Assembly (NCBI GenBank): GCA_019421365.1
Contig: JAHZFJ010000001.1
Span: 45,934-109,933, forward strand
Reading direction: 5' to 3'
DNA: 64,000 nt
Source: Lachnospiraceae bacterium
Lineage (GTDB): Bacteria > Bacillota > Clostridia > Lachnospirales > Lachnospiraceae
Positions 8,711 through 18,127 of the stretch are shown one piece after another. The notes under the pieces were generated by a model. The model was not told the DNA's origin and made no database searches. It saw only the letters and a list, made by a program, of their open reading frames with translations. Both the position numbers and the translations under genes were made by a program. How positions within the stretch are numbered: position 1 is the stretch's first letter; each line of letters opens with the position of its first letter.

Positions 8711-8784
8711 ATAAAATAAAATAAAATAAAATAAAATAAAAATAGTTTAAAAGATAAAATAATTTATAAGATAAAATAATTTAT
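8711..8784. repeat. AAAAT microsatellite and 17-bp tandem repeat
   Basis: About six tandem copies of the pentamer AAAAT directly follow the lipoprotein stop codon. They are followed by two exact copies of a 17-bp unit (AAGATAAAATAATTTAT) at 8751-8767 and 8768-8784. Likely slippage-prone filler within the 3' untranslated region. Confidence 0.8.
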
Positions 8785-8796
8785 AAATAAATTAAG

Positions 8797-8835
8797 AAGC
8801 TGAAATTAGTTATAATTAACTGATTTCAGCTTTTT
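8797..8835 (+). terminator. Terminator after the 8.2-kb lipoprotein
   Basis: Stem AAGCTGAAAT (8797-8806) / ATTTCAGCTT (8823-8832), extended inward by AGTTA/TAACT, then TTTTT. From here to the next gene (9039) I see only AT-rich DNA and a GGAGGAGG ribosome binding site. Confidence 0.85.
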
Positions 8836-9038
8836 ACTCTATAAATGTAAAAAAAGGTTTACAAATGAGAAATTCTGGGATATAATCAATTTTATCTGAA
8901 ACAAGTCTTTAATTATCTGGTTTATCGTTTAATTCATTTAATTTCAAAGTTTATCCATTATTTAGTACGAAGTATATTCAGGTATCTGCAAGTATAGTAT
9001 TTACATGTCATTTTATCAGATATCAAGAAGGAGGAGGA

Positions 9039-9686
9039 ATGGCTAAGTCAATAGCTTTTATTGGAGTGCCTAGCCGAGATATCATATATTATGTAGGAAG
9101 ATTACTGCGTATATGTGGGCAAGAGGTGCTGATTGTTACATACAAGGAGGGGGAGGAGAAGGAATATCAACCCAGTTATTATATGGGACTTGATTGGTTA
9201 ACATGTAGTAAAGAGTGGCTTCAGGTTCACGAGGAAATCTTAGGTGATTATTCATATGTATTATATGAATTGGAACTTAACGAGGTGGAATTATATAATG
9301 ATATATATTATATCTTTGATTATATAGTTGGAATAACCACTCTATATAAGAATACTATGAAGGATATAGCAAAGACGATTCTTAGTTATAATAAGCAATG
9401 TATCTTAATCGTGAGAGGAATCTGTAGTAAAAGGCTTGATAGTAATTATTTCATTCGTAATTATCCGGATTGTAAAGAATTATGTAGTATGTGTGAGATT
9501 TGGATTGATAGTTATGACACGTATTATAAACAATGTTTAGAGCTAGAAGAAATGAAGAATTTTAAAAGATTGTCAGATGATATGGTTAAAGCCTTATCTC
9601 GTATACTACTGGAGCTACAGATTTTCACGAACAAGGAAATTCATAATGCAATAAAACAATTAAAAAAAGGAGTGGTGGAATGTTAA
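9039..9686 (+). CDS. MinD/ParA-fold-like protein lacking a P-loop, first gene of Tad-like operon
   Basis: A 215-residue cytoplasmic protein starting AKSIAFIGVPSRDIIYYVGRLL, which resembles the first strand and loop of MinD/ParA-type proteins but has no GK[ST] residues. Several cysteines cluster at about 127-155. AAGGAGGAGG precedes the ATG. The stop overlaps the next gene by 7 bases. I infer a regulatory or localisation partner of the next gene; the fold assignment is tentative. Confidence 0.5.
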   Translation: MAKSIAFIGVPSRDIIYYVGRLLRICGQEVLIVTYKEGEEKEYQPSYYMGLDWLTCSKEWLQVHEEILGDYSYVLYELELNEVELYNDIYYIFDYIVGITTLYKNTMKDIAKTILSYNKQCILIVRGICSKRLDSNYFIRNYPDCKELCSMCEIWIDSYDTYYKQCLELEEMKNFKRLSDDMVKALSRILLELQIFTNKEIHNAIKQLKKGVVEC

Positions 9687-10588
9687 TTGCATTTTATAGT
9701 AATGTTAGGGGGAATGCAGGTACTACAAGTAATCTTTGTTGTTTGGCTACTTATCTGGCAATTAGAAGAAAACAAAAGATTTTATTGTGGGAAAATCATA
9801 CGAATTGGAATATGATTGGGGATAATGTTACAGAAAGAACAAGGCTATCGCTTCTTTATGAAAGTCTTGATTCCTATCACATTAACGGTTCGAAGGAGCT
9901 GTTTTGTAGGTTACAACGAAGAGAAAATCTTGATTTATCTATTCAAGTACAAGAATTGGCAAAAGAACTGTACCCAGATACATTATACTATCTTCCGAAT
10001 CGTCAGATTGAAAGTTCACTTTTTGAGAAAGATGTTGCCAGAGTATTACCACGCCTAATAAAATTATGCAAAGAGAGTGAGGATCTTGTGTTTATTGATT
10101 TGCAAGACATCACAAAGGAGAGTACACGCTATATCCTAGAACACTCAAACCTTGTTATAATGAATCTTATGCAATATGTTAATCACATGGATAGTAAATT
10201 AATTAGTAATGATATATCTATATCGAAGATTCGATATCTTATTGGCAACTATCAGCCAAATTCCAAGTATAATATTAAAAACATATGTAGACGATACAAA
10301 ATTTCTAATATGGATATCGCAATGATACCTTATAATACATTGTGTAGGGAGGCGATGACAGAGGGGAAATTACTTGATTTTATGTCAGCGAACATAGAAT
10401 GTTCTGAGGAGGATTCTAATTATTCTTTCATGCATGCAGTTGAACAAGCTGTCGAGATGTTAAACGAAGCCGTCGACGAAGTTAAGCAATCAAAAGTAAA
10501 GCAAGATGCCGCACTTCCTATAAAAGCGGAGATAGATAAACCGTTACAATCTATTAGTAAAGGTAGGTGTGAAGACTGTTACATATAG
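9680..10588 (+). CDS. MinD/CpaE-like protein with degenerate Walker A
   Basis: A 302-residue protein of the MinD/CpaE (TadZ) type. The N-terminus has strand-loop-helix LIAFYSNVRGNAGTTSNLCCLATYLA, where the usual KGGVGKT signature has become GNAGTTS, without either lysine. A Walker B-like strand EDLVFIDLQDI and a later NLVIMNLMQ strand are retained. TadZ/CpaE proteins localise pilus machinery at the cell pole; many members are also degenerate. It overlaps the preceding gene and precedes the CpaF-like motor, which supports this role. Confidence 0.65.
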   Translation: MLIAFYSNVRGNAGTTSNLCCLATYLAIRRKQKILLWENHTNWNMIGDNVTERTRLSLLYESLDSYHINGSKELFCRLQRRENLDLSIQVQELAKELYPDTLYYLPNRQIESSLFEKDVARVLPRLIKLCKESEDLVFIDLQDITKESTRYILEHSNLVIMNLMQYVNHMDSKLISNDISISKIRYLIGNYQPNSKYNIKNICRRYKISNMDIAMIPYNTLCREAMTEGKLLDFMSANIECSEEDSNYSFMHAVEQAVEMLNEAVDEVKQSKVKQDAALPIKAEIDKPLQSISKGRCEDCYI

Positions 10589-10632
10589 GTAAAAGACAGA
10601 ATATAAAATCTGAGATAAAACAAATTCTAGAT

Positions 10633-12303
10633 ATGGATACATTACGAATAGAAGTTCAGAATACATTTCGTGATATCTTGCGTACGCATATCTTTGATAG
10701 CAATGCTAGTTTTGTAGAGCAGCAAAGACAGATACAAAGAAGAAGGGAATTGAGAAGTGCTTTAAAAACATGTACATTCGGTGATTGGCAAGCCAAATTA
10801 TATATTAAGGAATACATCGTAGATATACTAATTAGTAAATTTCAATTCACAGAAGGAGATCTTGAACGTTTCATCGCTTTTGAGAGTGGAAATCTCTCGA
10901 CTAGAGACAAATTTGATATCTTATTATATCACTACATACAAATGTATGAGAATCGCGCGTTGATTTTTATGATAGAGGATAACAAGTTAGATCAGCCTAA
11001 GATTAATGATGATGGAGAAGTGTATTATGAAATCTCGGAGGATCAAATCAATGCTATCTATCGACGGAACCATATGTACTTAGATTTGTATGATAAACTG
11101 CAGATTCTTAGTCAGAGATTATATTCCTGGTATCGAGGAAATGGTGTAATTGATGAGATTCGCGATATGACCATAGATGGTGTATCAGCAGGGGTATCAG
11201 GTATTACTAATGGCATGGAGGTTGAACGGTTTGGAGAAGTACGAGTTTTGCCTGCATCCTATGAGAGTATCTGGTTATTCTATAAGGGAAAATCCATTCA
11301 TTTATCATTCTTAGGATTTGAAAGTGAGAAAGAACTGATACGAGTATGCAAGAATATCTATCGATATAATAACCCAGGCCAATTGTCAGAGGTACGTGGA
11401 TACATAGTGAATGAGATGATGGATGGTTCTCGTGTTGCAGTTGCAAGACCACCATTTTGCGAAGGTTGGGTTTTATTCATTCGTAAGTTCCATCAGGAAT
11501 TACAAAGAGATATTCATAGTTTAATTACGGATGGCAATTGTATGATTCCAATTCAATTAATGAAATGGCTGATTAGAGGTTGTCAGGTTATTGCGATAAC
11601 TGGAGAACAAGGTTCTGGTAAAACAACTTTATTAATGTCTTTAATTCGCTATATTCGCCCTACGTATAATCTGAGAGTACAGGAATTATCCTTTGAATTA
11701 CACTTAAGAAAAATTTATCCAAGGAGGAATATTGTATCTTTCAAAGAAACGGATTATGTTAGTGGTATTGAGGGATTGGATTTTTCTAAGAAGACTGATG
11801 GAAGTGTTAATATCTTAGGTGAAGTGGCTACAGCAAGCGTTGCTAGTTGGATGATATCAATGTCACAGGTTGCATCACTCTTTACGTTGTTTACTCACCA
11901 TGCAAAGACTACAAAAGACTTGGTTTATTCTATGAGGAATGCGTTACTTACTGAGGGAGGATTTCATAATGAAGTTGCGGCAACAAGGCAGGTAGTTGAT
12001 GCAATTCAATTTGATGTTCATATGTGTAAACATGCTGATGGTCACAGGTATATAGAAAGAATCTCACAGATCATTCCTGTTAGGCAGAGTGTTATACAAA
12101 CTTGCTATCGTCCTTCGAAAGAGGATGAGGTAATAGAGCCACAGTTTATAGTTCAAGATATTGTAGTTTATGAGAATGGAATGTATGTGCTAAAGAATCC
12201 TATAAGTGAGGAGATTAGGCATCATATAATGAAACATCTTACATCATCTGAGGAAGAGGAATTTATTAAGAATCAACAGGAATGGGGGCAGGTGTACCTA
12301 TGA
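10633..12303 (+). CDS. CpaF/TadA-family secretion ATPase
   Basis: A 556-residue cytoplasmic motor for pilus assembly or secretion. The N-terminal ~190 residues are a variable helical region. The middle contains the CpaF-like entry SWYRGNGVIDEIRDMTIDGV and VARPPFCEGWVLFIRKF, and the ATPase core has Walker A GEQGSGKTT and GEVATASVASWMISMSQVAS with ...LFTHHAKT. The ATG at 10633 lacks an obvious ribosome binding site. The frame is open upstream to 10573 without an ATG, GTG or TTG, so the true start may be a rarer codon. The stop overlaps the next start (ATGA). Confidence 0.85.
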   Translation: MDTLRIEVQNTFRDILRTHIFDSNASFVEQQRQIQRRRELRSALKTCTFGDWQAKLYIKEYIVDILISKFQFTEGDLERFIAFESGNLSTRDKFDILLYHYIQMYENRALIFMIEDNKLDQPKINDDGEVYYEISEDQINAIYRRNHMYLDLYDKLQILSQRLYSWYRGNGVIDEIRDMTIDGVSAGVSGITNGMEVERFGEVRVLPASYESIWLFYKGKSIHLSFLGFESEKELIRVCKNIYRYNNPGQLSEVRGYIVNEMMDGSRVAVARPPFCEGWVLFIRKFHQELQRDIHSLITDGNCMIPIQLMKWLIRGCQVIAITGEQGSGKTTLLMSLIRYIRPTYNLRVQELSFELHLRKIYPRRNIVSFKETDYVSGIEGLDFSKKTDGSVNILGEVATASVASWMISMSQVASLFTLFTHHAKTTKDLVYSMRNALLTEGGFHNEVAATRQVVDAIQFDVHMCKHADGHRYIERISQIIPVRQSVIQTCYRPSKEDEVIEPQFIVQDIVVYENGMYVLKNPISEEIRHHIMKHLTSSEEEEFIKNQQEWGQVYL

Positions 12304-13961
12304 TGTCAAGGTTCTTAAAAACAAGAAGATTGATTCAAGAATGGATTATACCAGGTGAAGAAGAGAAAATTTCTTATCTGACTAGAAGGTATTTGTATAC
12401 AGAACTGACTCTTATTTTTATATTTGTATGTATAAGTTTATTTGCTTGGAAGCTATGTTTTGAGAGCGTATTGATGATTTTAATGGGGGCCTATCTAGTG
12501 AGTCTTTATTACCGTTTCTACTATACCAGGAAGAAATATATGAGTTTGTTATTACAATTTGAACAGTTCCTAGTAAATGTAAGAAATATATACCAGAATA
12601 CTGGAATGGTTGAAGAAGCATTACAAGAATCTATATGGGAGACTGAGGAAGAGATATCAAGTCATATGCAGCAACTTTTCATGGCTTTAGAACTAGAAGA
12701 TAATGAAGAATTACAAGAGTTTAAAGAAGGAATATCTTTTCCCTATATTCTGACATTCTATATATTATGTAGAACGTGTATTACTTATGGAGATTCCTAT
12801 ACAGATGGGAAATCAGCTTTTCTGAGCAATATGAATCATCTTAAAGAGGAGATTCATAATGAAGTATTACGTCGAAGACGTTTGAATCATGTATTCAGTG
12901 GATTATTGTTCGTTACTGTATTCCCAGTACTTTTTATCGACTTTATTAGAAATTGGAGTATAGGGAATCTTCCAGAATTAATAAGATATTATGACGGTGG
13001 ATATGGATTAATTGTCAAATTCACATTATGTGTGGTCACAATAATTACGTTTAGGTTAATACAATATCTAGTGGAACCAAGAGAGTTAGTGAAGAGACCT
13101 CATTTCTACTTAGAGAAGCTTTGTAATATAAACATAATAAAACAATTCTTAATAGAGCATATTCATAAAAGAGAAGATAAGTGGCAGAAAGTATATCGAG
13201 ATCTAGTAAGTATTTCTTCGAGTTATACAGTTCCACAATTCCTGTTTATGAAGATCAGTTTAGCGGCTTGTTCTTTAATAATCACTAGTATGGTTATGAT
13301 ACTTATGGTTATTCGGGAAAATAGCGTATCTCTAATTACCACATCATTGTTGTATACAGAGCAAGAAATTACGGTGGCCGTGGGAGATACGAATTATCTT
13401 ATGATTTTCTTTTGCATTATTCTAATTACGATTTTCTCGTATTATATTCCAAACATACAATTAATTATTAAATTAGCTTGTGGCAACCGTGATGTAGAGG
13501 ATGAATTAATGCGTCTACAAGCAGTGTTGATTATGTTGACGCCAATAAGAAGAATGACAGTAGAGACTTTATTAGAGTGGCTAGCGTATGCAAGTGAGAT
13601 CTTTTTACCTGTGATTAATGAGGGAATAGATTGCTTTTTGCAGGATAATGAAAAGTCTTTAGATATCATGTACCAATCATGTAATAATGACTCATTTAGG
13701 CATCTTATTAAGAATCTTGAGGTTAGTGATCGAATCGGAATATGCCATGCATTTGAAGAGGTGCCTGGTGACTATTCTTATAATATAGAAAAAAGGAAGC
13801 AGGAAAACGAGATGCGTACAGATAACCAAGGAGCTATAGGAGAATTCATTGCATTCTTTCCGATGGTTTTATTAATTGGTGGATATCTCATTGTACCGTT
13901 TATTCTAGAAAGTATATCTCAGTTTATGACTTATGTAAGTCAGATACAGGGAATGAGTTAG
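12300..13961 (+). CDS. TadB/TadC-like pilus assembly membrane protein (probable fusion)
   Basis: A 553-residue membrane protein. Two similar halves can be seen: a helical pair, a long cytoplasmic stretch and another hydrophobic pair in residues about 30-265, and again in 310-550, the layout of T2SSF domains. In typical Tad loci these are separate TadB and TadC proteins of about 300 residues, so this looks like a fused platform protein. The ATG at 12300 forms an ATGA overlap with the ATPase stop and has GGGGGCAGG upstream; an in-frame ATG at 12282 is less likely. Confidence 0.7.
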   Translation: MMSRFLKTRRLIQEWIIPGEEEKISYLTRRYLYTELTLIFIFVCISLFAWKLCFESVLMILMGAYLVSLYYRFYYTRKKYMSLLLQFEQFLVNVRNIYQNTGMVEEALQESIWETEEEISSHMQQLFMALELEDNEELQEFKEGISFPYILTFYILCRTCITYGDSYTDGKSAFLSNMNHLKEEIHNEVLRRRRLNHVFSGLLFVTVFPVLFIDFIRNWSIGNLPELIRYYDGGYGLIVKFTLCVVTIITFRLIQYLVEPRELVKRPHFYLEKLCNINIIKQFLIEHIHKREDKWQKVYRDLVSISSSYTVPQFLFMKISLAACSLIITSMVMILMVIRENSVSLITTSLLYTEQEITVAVGDTNYLMIFFCIILITIFSYYIPNIQLIIKLACGNRDVEDELMRLQAVLIMLTPIRRMTVETLLEWLAYASEIFLPVINEGIDCFLQDNEKSLDIMYQSCNNDSFRHLIKNLEVSDRIGICHAFEEVPGDYSYNIEKRKQENEMRTDNQGAIGEFIAFFPMVLLIGGYLIVPFILESISQFMTYVSQIQGMS

Positions 13962-14012
13962 TATTAGTAGCAGATAAGTACAATAACAGTATGTAGAACA
14001 AGGAGGAGTTAC

Positions 14013-14465
14013 ATGGATAATAGTTTAAAGGGATTAATTTTAGCAGCAGGTACAATAATTACTTGTATCGTAATATCATTAGGGTTTTATATATCAAGAG
14101 AGGCAAGAGATACAGCAGCAAGTGGTGCGGGACAGATTTCAAAGTTAAATGCAGAATTTAATGAAAGCGATAAGGTTATGTATGATGGCTTGAGTGTATC
14201 AGGAAGTGAAGTAGTTAATGTAATTAATAAGTTCAAGAATGGAGATATTTCTATCCAAGTAAATACGAAGAAATCATCTATCTATTACGTAAATGTTCTT
14301 GATGACAAACAGACTGAAATTATCGGATCAAGCAGTGCCTCTGTTAAGACAGCTCAGAATTCTCAAAGCAATACGTATATCAATCCTAATGGTCAATTTC
14401 TAGGAAGTATCATTCGTGATGTGAATTACACCATTATTGGTATCATATTTTCACAGGTTAATTAA
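14013..14465 (+). CDS. Pilin-like single-TM protein
   Basis: A 150-residue protein with a short N-terminal segment (MDNSLKG), one strongly hydrophobic helix (about 8-27) and an extracellular domain with repeated S, N and T. Such a layout is expected of a pilin or pseudopilin of a Tad-like system, although no classical G-x-x-x-E-x-[YF] Flp cleavage motif is evident. AAGGAGGAG precedes the ATG. It follows the motor and platform genes directly, which is the basis for the pilin proposal. Confidence 0.5.
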   Translation: MDNSLKGLILAAGTIITCIVISLGFYISREARDTAASGAGQISKLNAEFNESDKVMYDGLSVSGSEVVNVINKFKNGDISIQVNTKKSSIYYVNVLDDKQTEIIGSSSASVKTAQNSQSNTYINPNGQFLGSIIRDVNYTIIGIIFSQVN

Positions 14466-14468
14466 ACT

Positions 14469-14627
14469 ATGGAAAATGCAAATGAGTTATTAGTTAGTAT
14501 GGCAGCTGTCGTATGTTTTTGTATAGCAGTATCTCTTCTTGTATATGTTACACATACCTTAAACCAAGAAGTAGATTTGATATCGAGATATATCTATGAA
14601 CAACATGCGATCTATCCATATCAATGA
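14469..14627 (+). CDS. 52-residue single-TM protein in the pilus operon
   Basis: Starts 3 bases after the previous stop (ATG at 14469) and ends before the ribosome binding site of the next gene. One TM helix (about residues 10-32) precedes a short basic/aromatic tail (IYEQHAIYPYQ). No strong ribosome binding site is visible, so translation is probably coupled to the upstream gene. A small accessory pilin or assembly factor is possible. Confidence 0.55.
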   Translation: MENANELLVSMAAVVCFCIAVSLLVYVTHTLNQEVDLISRYIYEQHAIYPYQ

Positions 14628-14637
14628 GGTGTAAGAA

Positions 14638-15192
14638 ATGAATGCATTTGGTAAGATTATATCTATATTAATAGCCGCCTTTTTGTTGTTTATTTGCCCG
14701 ATTCAGTATGTGGCACAGAAACAAGATATACTTATGCAACAGTATGTAACAACAGAGACAAGTTATTTCATTGATTCAGTAAGAAACCTTGGATATGTTA
14801 CAAAACAGATGTACGAGGAATACATGCGAAGAATTGAGCTAGGAAATAATTTGTATGAAATTGAATTGACGCATTATCATGCCTTGTTATATGCGGAGGA
14901 AGGTGAACAAGTTGGTACTGATTATAAGGATATATCGGGATATATTGGAGAGGAAGAAGATGTATACCGGAGATACATGTGTTATTATACACCAGACATT
15001 CTAGAGGTGATTTATAATGAGGAGAGTGATTATATCTATAAGATGAATCAAGATGACTACCTTACAATTAAAGTTAAACTTAAGAACAAATCTTTGGGAA
15101 AACGGATGCAAGAACTACTAGTAGGTGTTGACTACACAGATGGAAATTACGTTACGGTGTATGGAGGACTTATACGAGATGAAGCATACTAA
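14638..15192 (+). CDS. Membrane-anchored pilus-operon protein
   Basis: A 184-residue protein with an N-terminal signal anchor (about 5-26, IISILIAAFLLFICPIQYVA) and a soluble acidic, tyrosine-rich outer domain. The position among pilin-like genes suggests a minor pilin or assembly subunit. GAGGTG lies before the ATG. The 3' end overlaps the next gene by 14 bases. No named family recognised. Confidence 0.55.
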   Translation: MNAFGKIISILIAAFLLFICPIQYVAQKQDILMQQYVTTETSYFIDSVRNLGYVTKQMYEEYMRRIELGNNLYEIELTHYHALLYAEEGEQVGTDYKDISGYIGEEEDVYRRYMCYYTPDILEVIYNEESDYIYKMNQDDYLTIKVKLKNKSLGKRMQELLVGVDYTDGNYVTVYGGLIRDEAY

Positions 15193-16057
15193 TATTAGTA
15201 TAGTGTTTGCACTTATTATGGTGTCTGTATTCCTAGTACTTAACCAAAAGATTGATACTGTGGCGGCAATAACTAAGCTACAGATTCAGTATAATAATGC
15301 TATTGATAATGCGGTGGCAGATGCGATCAATCAGATTGTTGATCAAGATTCTTTAGTGTCTACGTCAATTGATTACGCTAATGTAACAGATTCATTCCTG
15401 CGTTACTTATCTTGGAATCTAGGACTTGAAGCAGAATCTCAAAAAGGAAGAACTTTATCAAACTATGTTCCAGTCATTGCATATATTGTTCAAGATGGTT
15501 TATATCTGGCATATCAAAAATTAGATGAAGGGGAAGTATCAGCTGATATTTATAGCGGTGTAGAGAAACAAATAAAAGAACAATCAAAGTTTTGGAATGT
15601 TGGAGAATGGAATACAAGTATAGCTATAAGTGATCGAATCCCCTTTGAACAACGTACAGATGCCTATCTTATTCAATATACACTTACGGATTACGTAAGG
15701 ATTATTAACATACAGTCGAATGATAAGATGGAAGGGTATTATGGCGACTTAATAAAGCTATTTCCAGAAATACTGCCAAGTACAAAAGAGGAATTTGATA
15801 AGGAGAGACGATTTACAATTATAAATTGCTTAACAGAAACAATGAACGAATACATAGAGAAACATAACAAGATTGCAAAGCATTATGGAATTACGTATCA
15901 ATTCTCATTACCATATATAGAAATGGAAGAGTGGTATCGTACGGTGGATGATATAAGCATGTTAGTATTATTTCAGGGATATCCATATGGTAATGAAACC
16001 CTGGGCTATTACAATAGAATGGCATTAGGAGGTGCGAGGATTAGAAAGATGAAGTGA
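15179..16057 (+). CDS. Membrane-anchored protein, last gene of pilus operon
   Basis: A 292-residue protein with an N-terminal hydrophobic helix (about 7-20, SIVFALIMVSVFLVL) and a long extracytoplasmic domain without cysteines. ATG 15179 has GGAGG about 11 bases upstream and overlaps the previous gene; the open frame extends to 15125 but without a ribosome binding site there. It is followed by a terminator, so it closes the operon. No named family recognised; a large minor pilin or tip protein is possible. Confidence 0.6.
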   Translation: MKHTNISIVFALIMVSVFLVLNQKIDTVAAITKLQIQYNNAIDNAVADAINQIVDQDSLVSTSIDYANVTDSFLRYLSWNLGLEAESQKGRTLSNYVPVIAYIVQDGLYLAYQKLDEGEVSADIYSGVEKQIKEQSKFWNVGEWNTSIAISDRIPFEQRTDAYLIQYTLTDYVRIINIQSNDKMEGYYGDLIKLFPEILPSTKEEFDKERRFTIINCLTETMNEYIEKHNKIAKHYGITYQFSLPYIEMEEWYRTVDDISMLVLFQGYPYGNETLGYYNRMALGGARIRKMK

Positions 16058-16112
16058 GGGAATTAAGGATGATGAAGTAAAGAATAAAGATAATTAAGAA
16101 TAACTAATTTCT

Positions 16113-16160
16113 GGGTCGATTGTGTAATCTGAAACATATGATTATTAATCGGCCTTTTTT
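16113..16160 (+). terminator. Terminator of the Tad-like operon
   Basis: Stem GGGTCGATT / AATCGGCCT (one G-U pair) with a long loop, followed by TTTTTT at 16155-16160. Confidence 0.75.
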
Positions 16161-16176
16161 GCAACTTTATTAATAG

Positions 16177-16206
16177 TTGCCCAAAAATAACATAACCTGT
16201 TATACT
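16177..16206 (+). promoter_or_regulatory. Probable promoter of the two-component system
   Basis: TTGCCC (16177-16182), 18-bp spacer, TATACT (16201-16206), 35 bases before the response regulator ATG. Confidence 0.5.
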
Positions 16207-16240
16207 AAATGTAAAGATTTAGAAGAGGGGAGTTGTTATT

Positions 16241-16930
16241 ATGAAAAATACAGATATACTAATTGTTGATGATGATTATGATTTAGCTATGATTACTTGT
16301 GATCTATTAGAAGATCATGGTTATCAAGTGATACATACCTATACGATAGAGGAATCATATGAAGTATTAGTTAAATACCAAGTTAAATTGATTATACTCG
16401 ATATCAATCTACCAGATGGAGTAGGATTTGAATTTTGTAAGGAGCTTAGAACACATTCGACAGTTCCAATTATATTCATAAGTGCTAGAACAAGTGAGAC
16501 AGATCGAATCAAAGGGCTTGATATTGGTGGAGATGATTATTTACCAAAGCCGTATTCTCTACAAGAGCTATTATCAAGAATTAATGCTACAATGCGTCGT
16601 ACATATGGGTTCGCTACAGGAGCAAAGATGATAACATTTGGAAAAGTGATTGTAGATGAAACAACTAGGACGGTAACACGTGATGGTGAGGTAGTAACAT
16701 TAGCGTTAAAGGAGTATGACTTATTAAAATATCTTATTGAGCATAAGAATATGGTATTAAAGAAGGAGACTATCCTAGCAGATGTGTGGGGGATATTCAA
16801 TATAGTCGAGGTCAGTACGGTGGCGGTACATATAAGATGGTTAAGGGAAAAGCTAGAAGAGAATCCATCTAAACCAATATATATTAAAACAGTGTGGGGG
16901 ATTGGTTATCGACTTGAGGTAGAAGAATGA
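16241..16930 (+). CDS. OmpR/PhoB-family response regulator
   Basis: A 229-residue cytoplasmic transcription factor. The receiver domain (1-120) has the acidic pocket DDDYD (10-14), phosphoacceptor D54 in LIILDINLPDG and the conserved lysine in YLPKPYS. The C-terminal winged helix (about 130-225) shows EYDLLKYLIEHKN ... VSTVAVHIRWLREKLEENP ... WGIGYRLE. It overlaps the kinase gene by 4 bases. A plausible target is the promoter at 18343-18378, which carries 11-bp-phased repeats. Confidence 0.92.
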   Translation: MKNTDILIVDDDYDLAMITCDLLEDHGYQVIHTYTIEESYEVLVKYQVKLIILDINLPDGVGFEFCKELRTHSTVPIIFISARTSETDRIKGLDIGGDDYLPKPYSLQELLSRINATMRRTYGFATGAKMITFGKVIVDETTRTVTRDGEVVTLALKEYDLLKYLIEHKNMVLKKETILADVWGIFNIVEVSTVAVHIRWLREKLEENPSKPIYIKTVWGIGYRLEVEE

Positions 16931-18120
16931 AGAGAAAAATTATGCAGATAATTCTGGTATGTATAACTGTTATTACGTGTATAACCATCGTATTCCTCTA
17001 TCAAATATTGAACATTAAGGAAGTTTCACCACAGAAAGAATGGATTGTACAACTGAATACCGTAGAGAAATTACTTGAAGAATCCATAAAGGAAGAAAGC
17101 AAGAAGATTATAGAAACAGATTATATCAAAATACAAGAGTCCATTCAAGATCTACAAGAGAGTATGCGTGGCCAAAAGTCAATGTCCGAGATTGAACAAG
17201 ATAAGCAAAAGCTTTTATATCTTGGCGTTTTAATATACATAACTTGTGTTGGTCTTGTAATCCTTTTGTTTGGCTACATCTATCGTGTAGTAATTAAACC
17301 GTTTGATCGACTAACATATTTTGCGGCCTCTGTCTCTAGAGGTGATTTTGATACACCAATACAATATGAGCGTAAGAATCTATTCGGCGCATTTGCATGG
17401 GCGTTCGATAGTATGAGGTGTGAGGTGAAAGCATCGAGGAAGGCTCAGGCGTTAGCAATCGAGAATAATAAGACTGTTATCGCTACAATTTCCCATGATA
17501 TTAAGACTCCAATTGCCTCAATACGGGCATATACAGAAGCGTTGCAGGCCAACATGGATACCAATCAAGAACGTAGACAACGCTATTATTCAACTATTAT
17601 GCGCAAATGTGATGAGGTAACGAAGCTAACCAATGATTTGCTCTTACATTCTATTTCGGATTTGCAGAAATTAGAGATTCAGATGAATTCATGTAATATA
17701 GCGGATGAACTCCCCGAGATGATTACAGCAATTGCAGGAGATAATCCTAAGATACGATTGTACTTTGAAATACCTAATGTGACGATTGAAGTGGACAGGC
17801 GACGATTAGAACAAATCCTAGAGAATCTTATTACTAATGCATGCAAATACGCTTCCGATGGTGATATTGAGATTTCATTAAGCTTAGAAAAAAATAATAA
17901 TCTACAAATTTACATACAAGATCATGGGCCTGGTATTCCTGATGGGGACATGCCATTCATCTTTGAAAAGTTCTACCGAGGGAAGAATGCATTTCATGTA
18001 CAAGGAGCAGGATTAGGTCTTTACATTGTTAAGTATCTTGTTGATGAGATGAATGGAACCATACAATTAGAGAATAAAAGAGAAGGCTTAGGAGTGAAAT
18101 TGACTTTTCCTGTTCACTGA
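16927..18120 (+). CDS. Membrane sensor histidine kinase
   Basis: A 397-residue kinase partner of the preceding regulator. TM helices lie at about 5-25 and 95-118, with a short (~70-residue) extracytoplasmic helical sensor between them. A HAMP-like segment follows, then the H-box ATISHDIKTPIASIRAY, the N-box NLITNACKYA, and G-boxes DHGPGIPDGD and GAGLGLYIVK. The signal is unknown; neighbours (YfjL-like protein and an FtsX-type ABC transporter) suggest envelope or antimicrobial-peptide stress. Confidence 0.92.
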   Translation: MKRKIMQIILVCITVITCITIVFLYQILNIKEVSPQKEWIVQLNTVEKLLEESIKEESKKIIETDYIKIQESIQDLQESMRGQKSMSEIEQDKQKLLYLGVLIYITCVGLVILLFGYIYRVVIKPFDRLTYFAASVSRGDFDTPIQYERKNLFGAFAWAFDSMRCEVKASRKAQALAIENNKTVIATISHDIKTPIASIRAYTEALQANMDTNQERRQRYYSTIMRKCDEVTKLTNDLLLHSISDLQKLEIQMNSCNIADELPEMITAIAGDNPKIRLYFEIPNVTIEVDRRRLEQILENLITNACKYASDGDIEISLSLEKNNNLQIYIQDHGPGIPDGDMPFIFEKFYRGKNAFHVQGAGLGLYIVKYLVDEMNGTIQLENKREGLGVKLTFPVH

Positions 18121-18127
18121 CAATAAG

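Noticed and set aside
9816..10058. 80-codon frame inside the CpaE-like gene
   Set aside because: Overlaps a well-supported gene in another frame and has no ribosome binding site.
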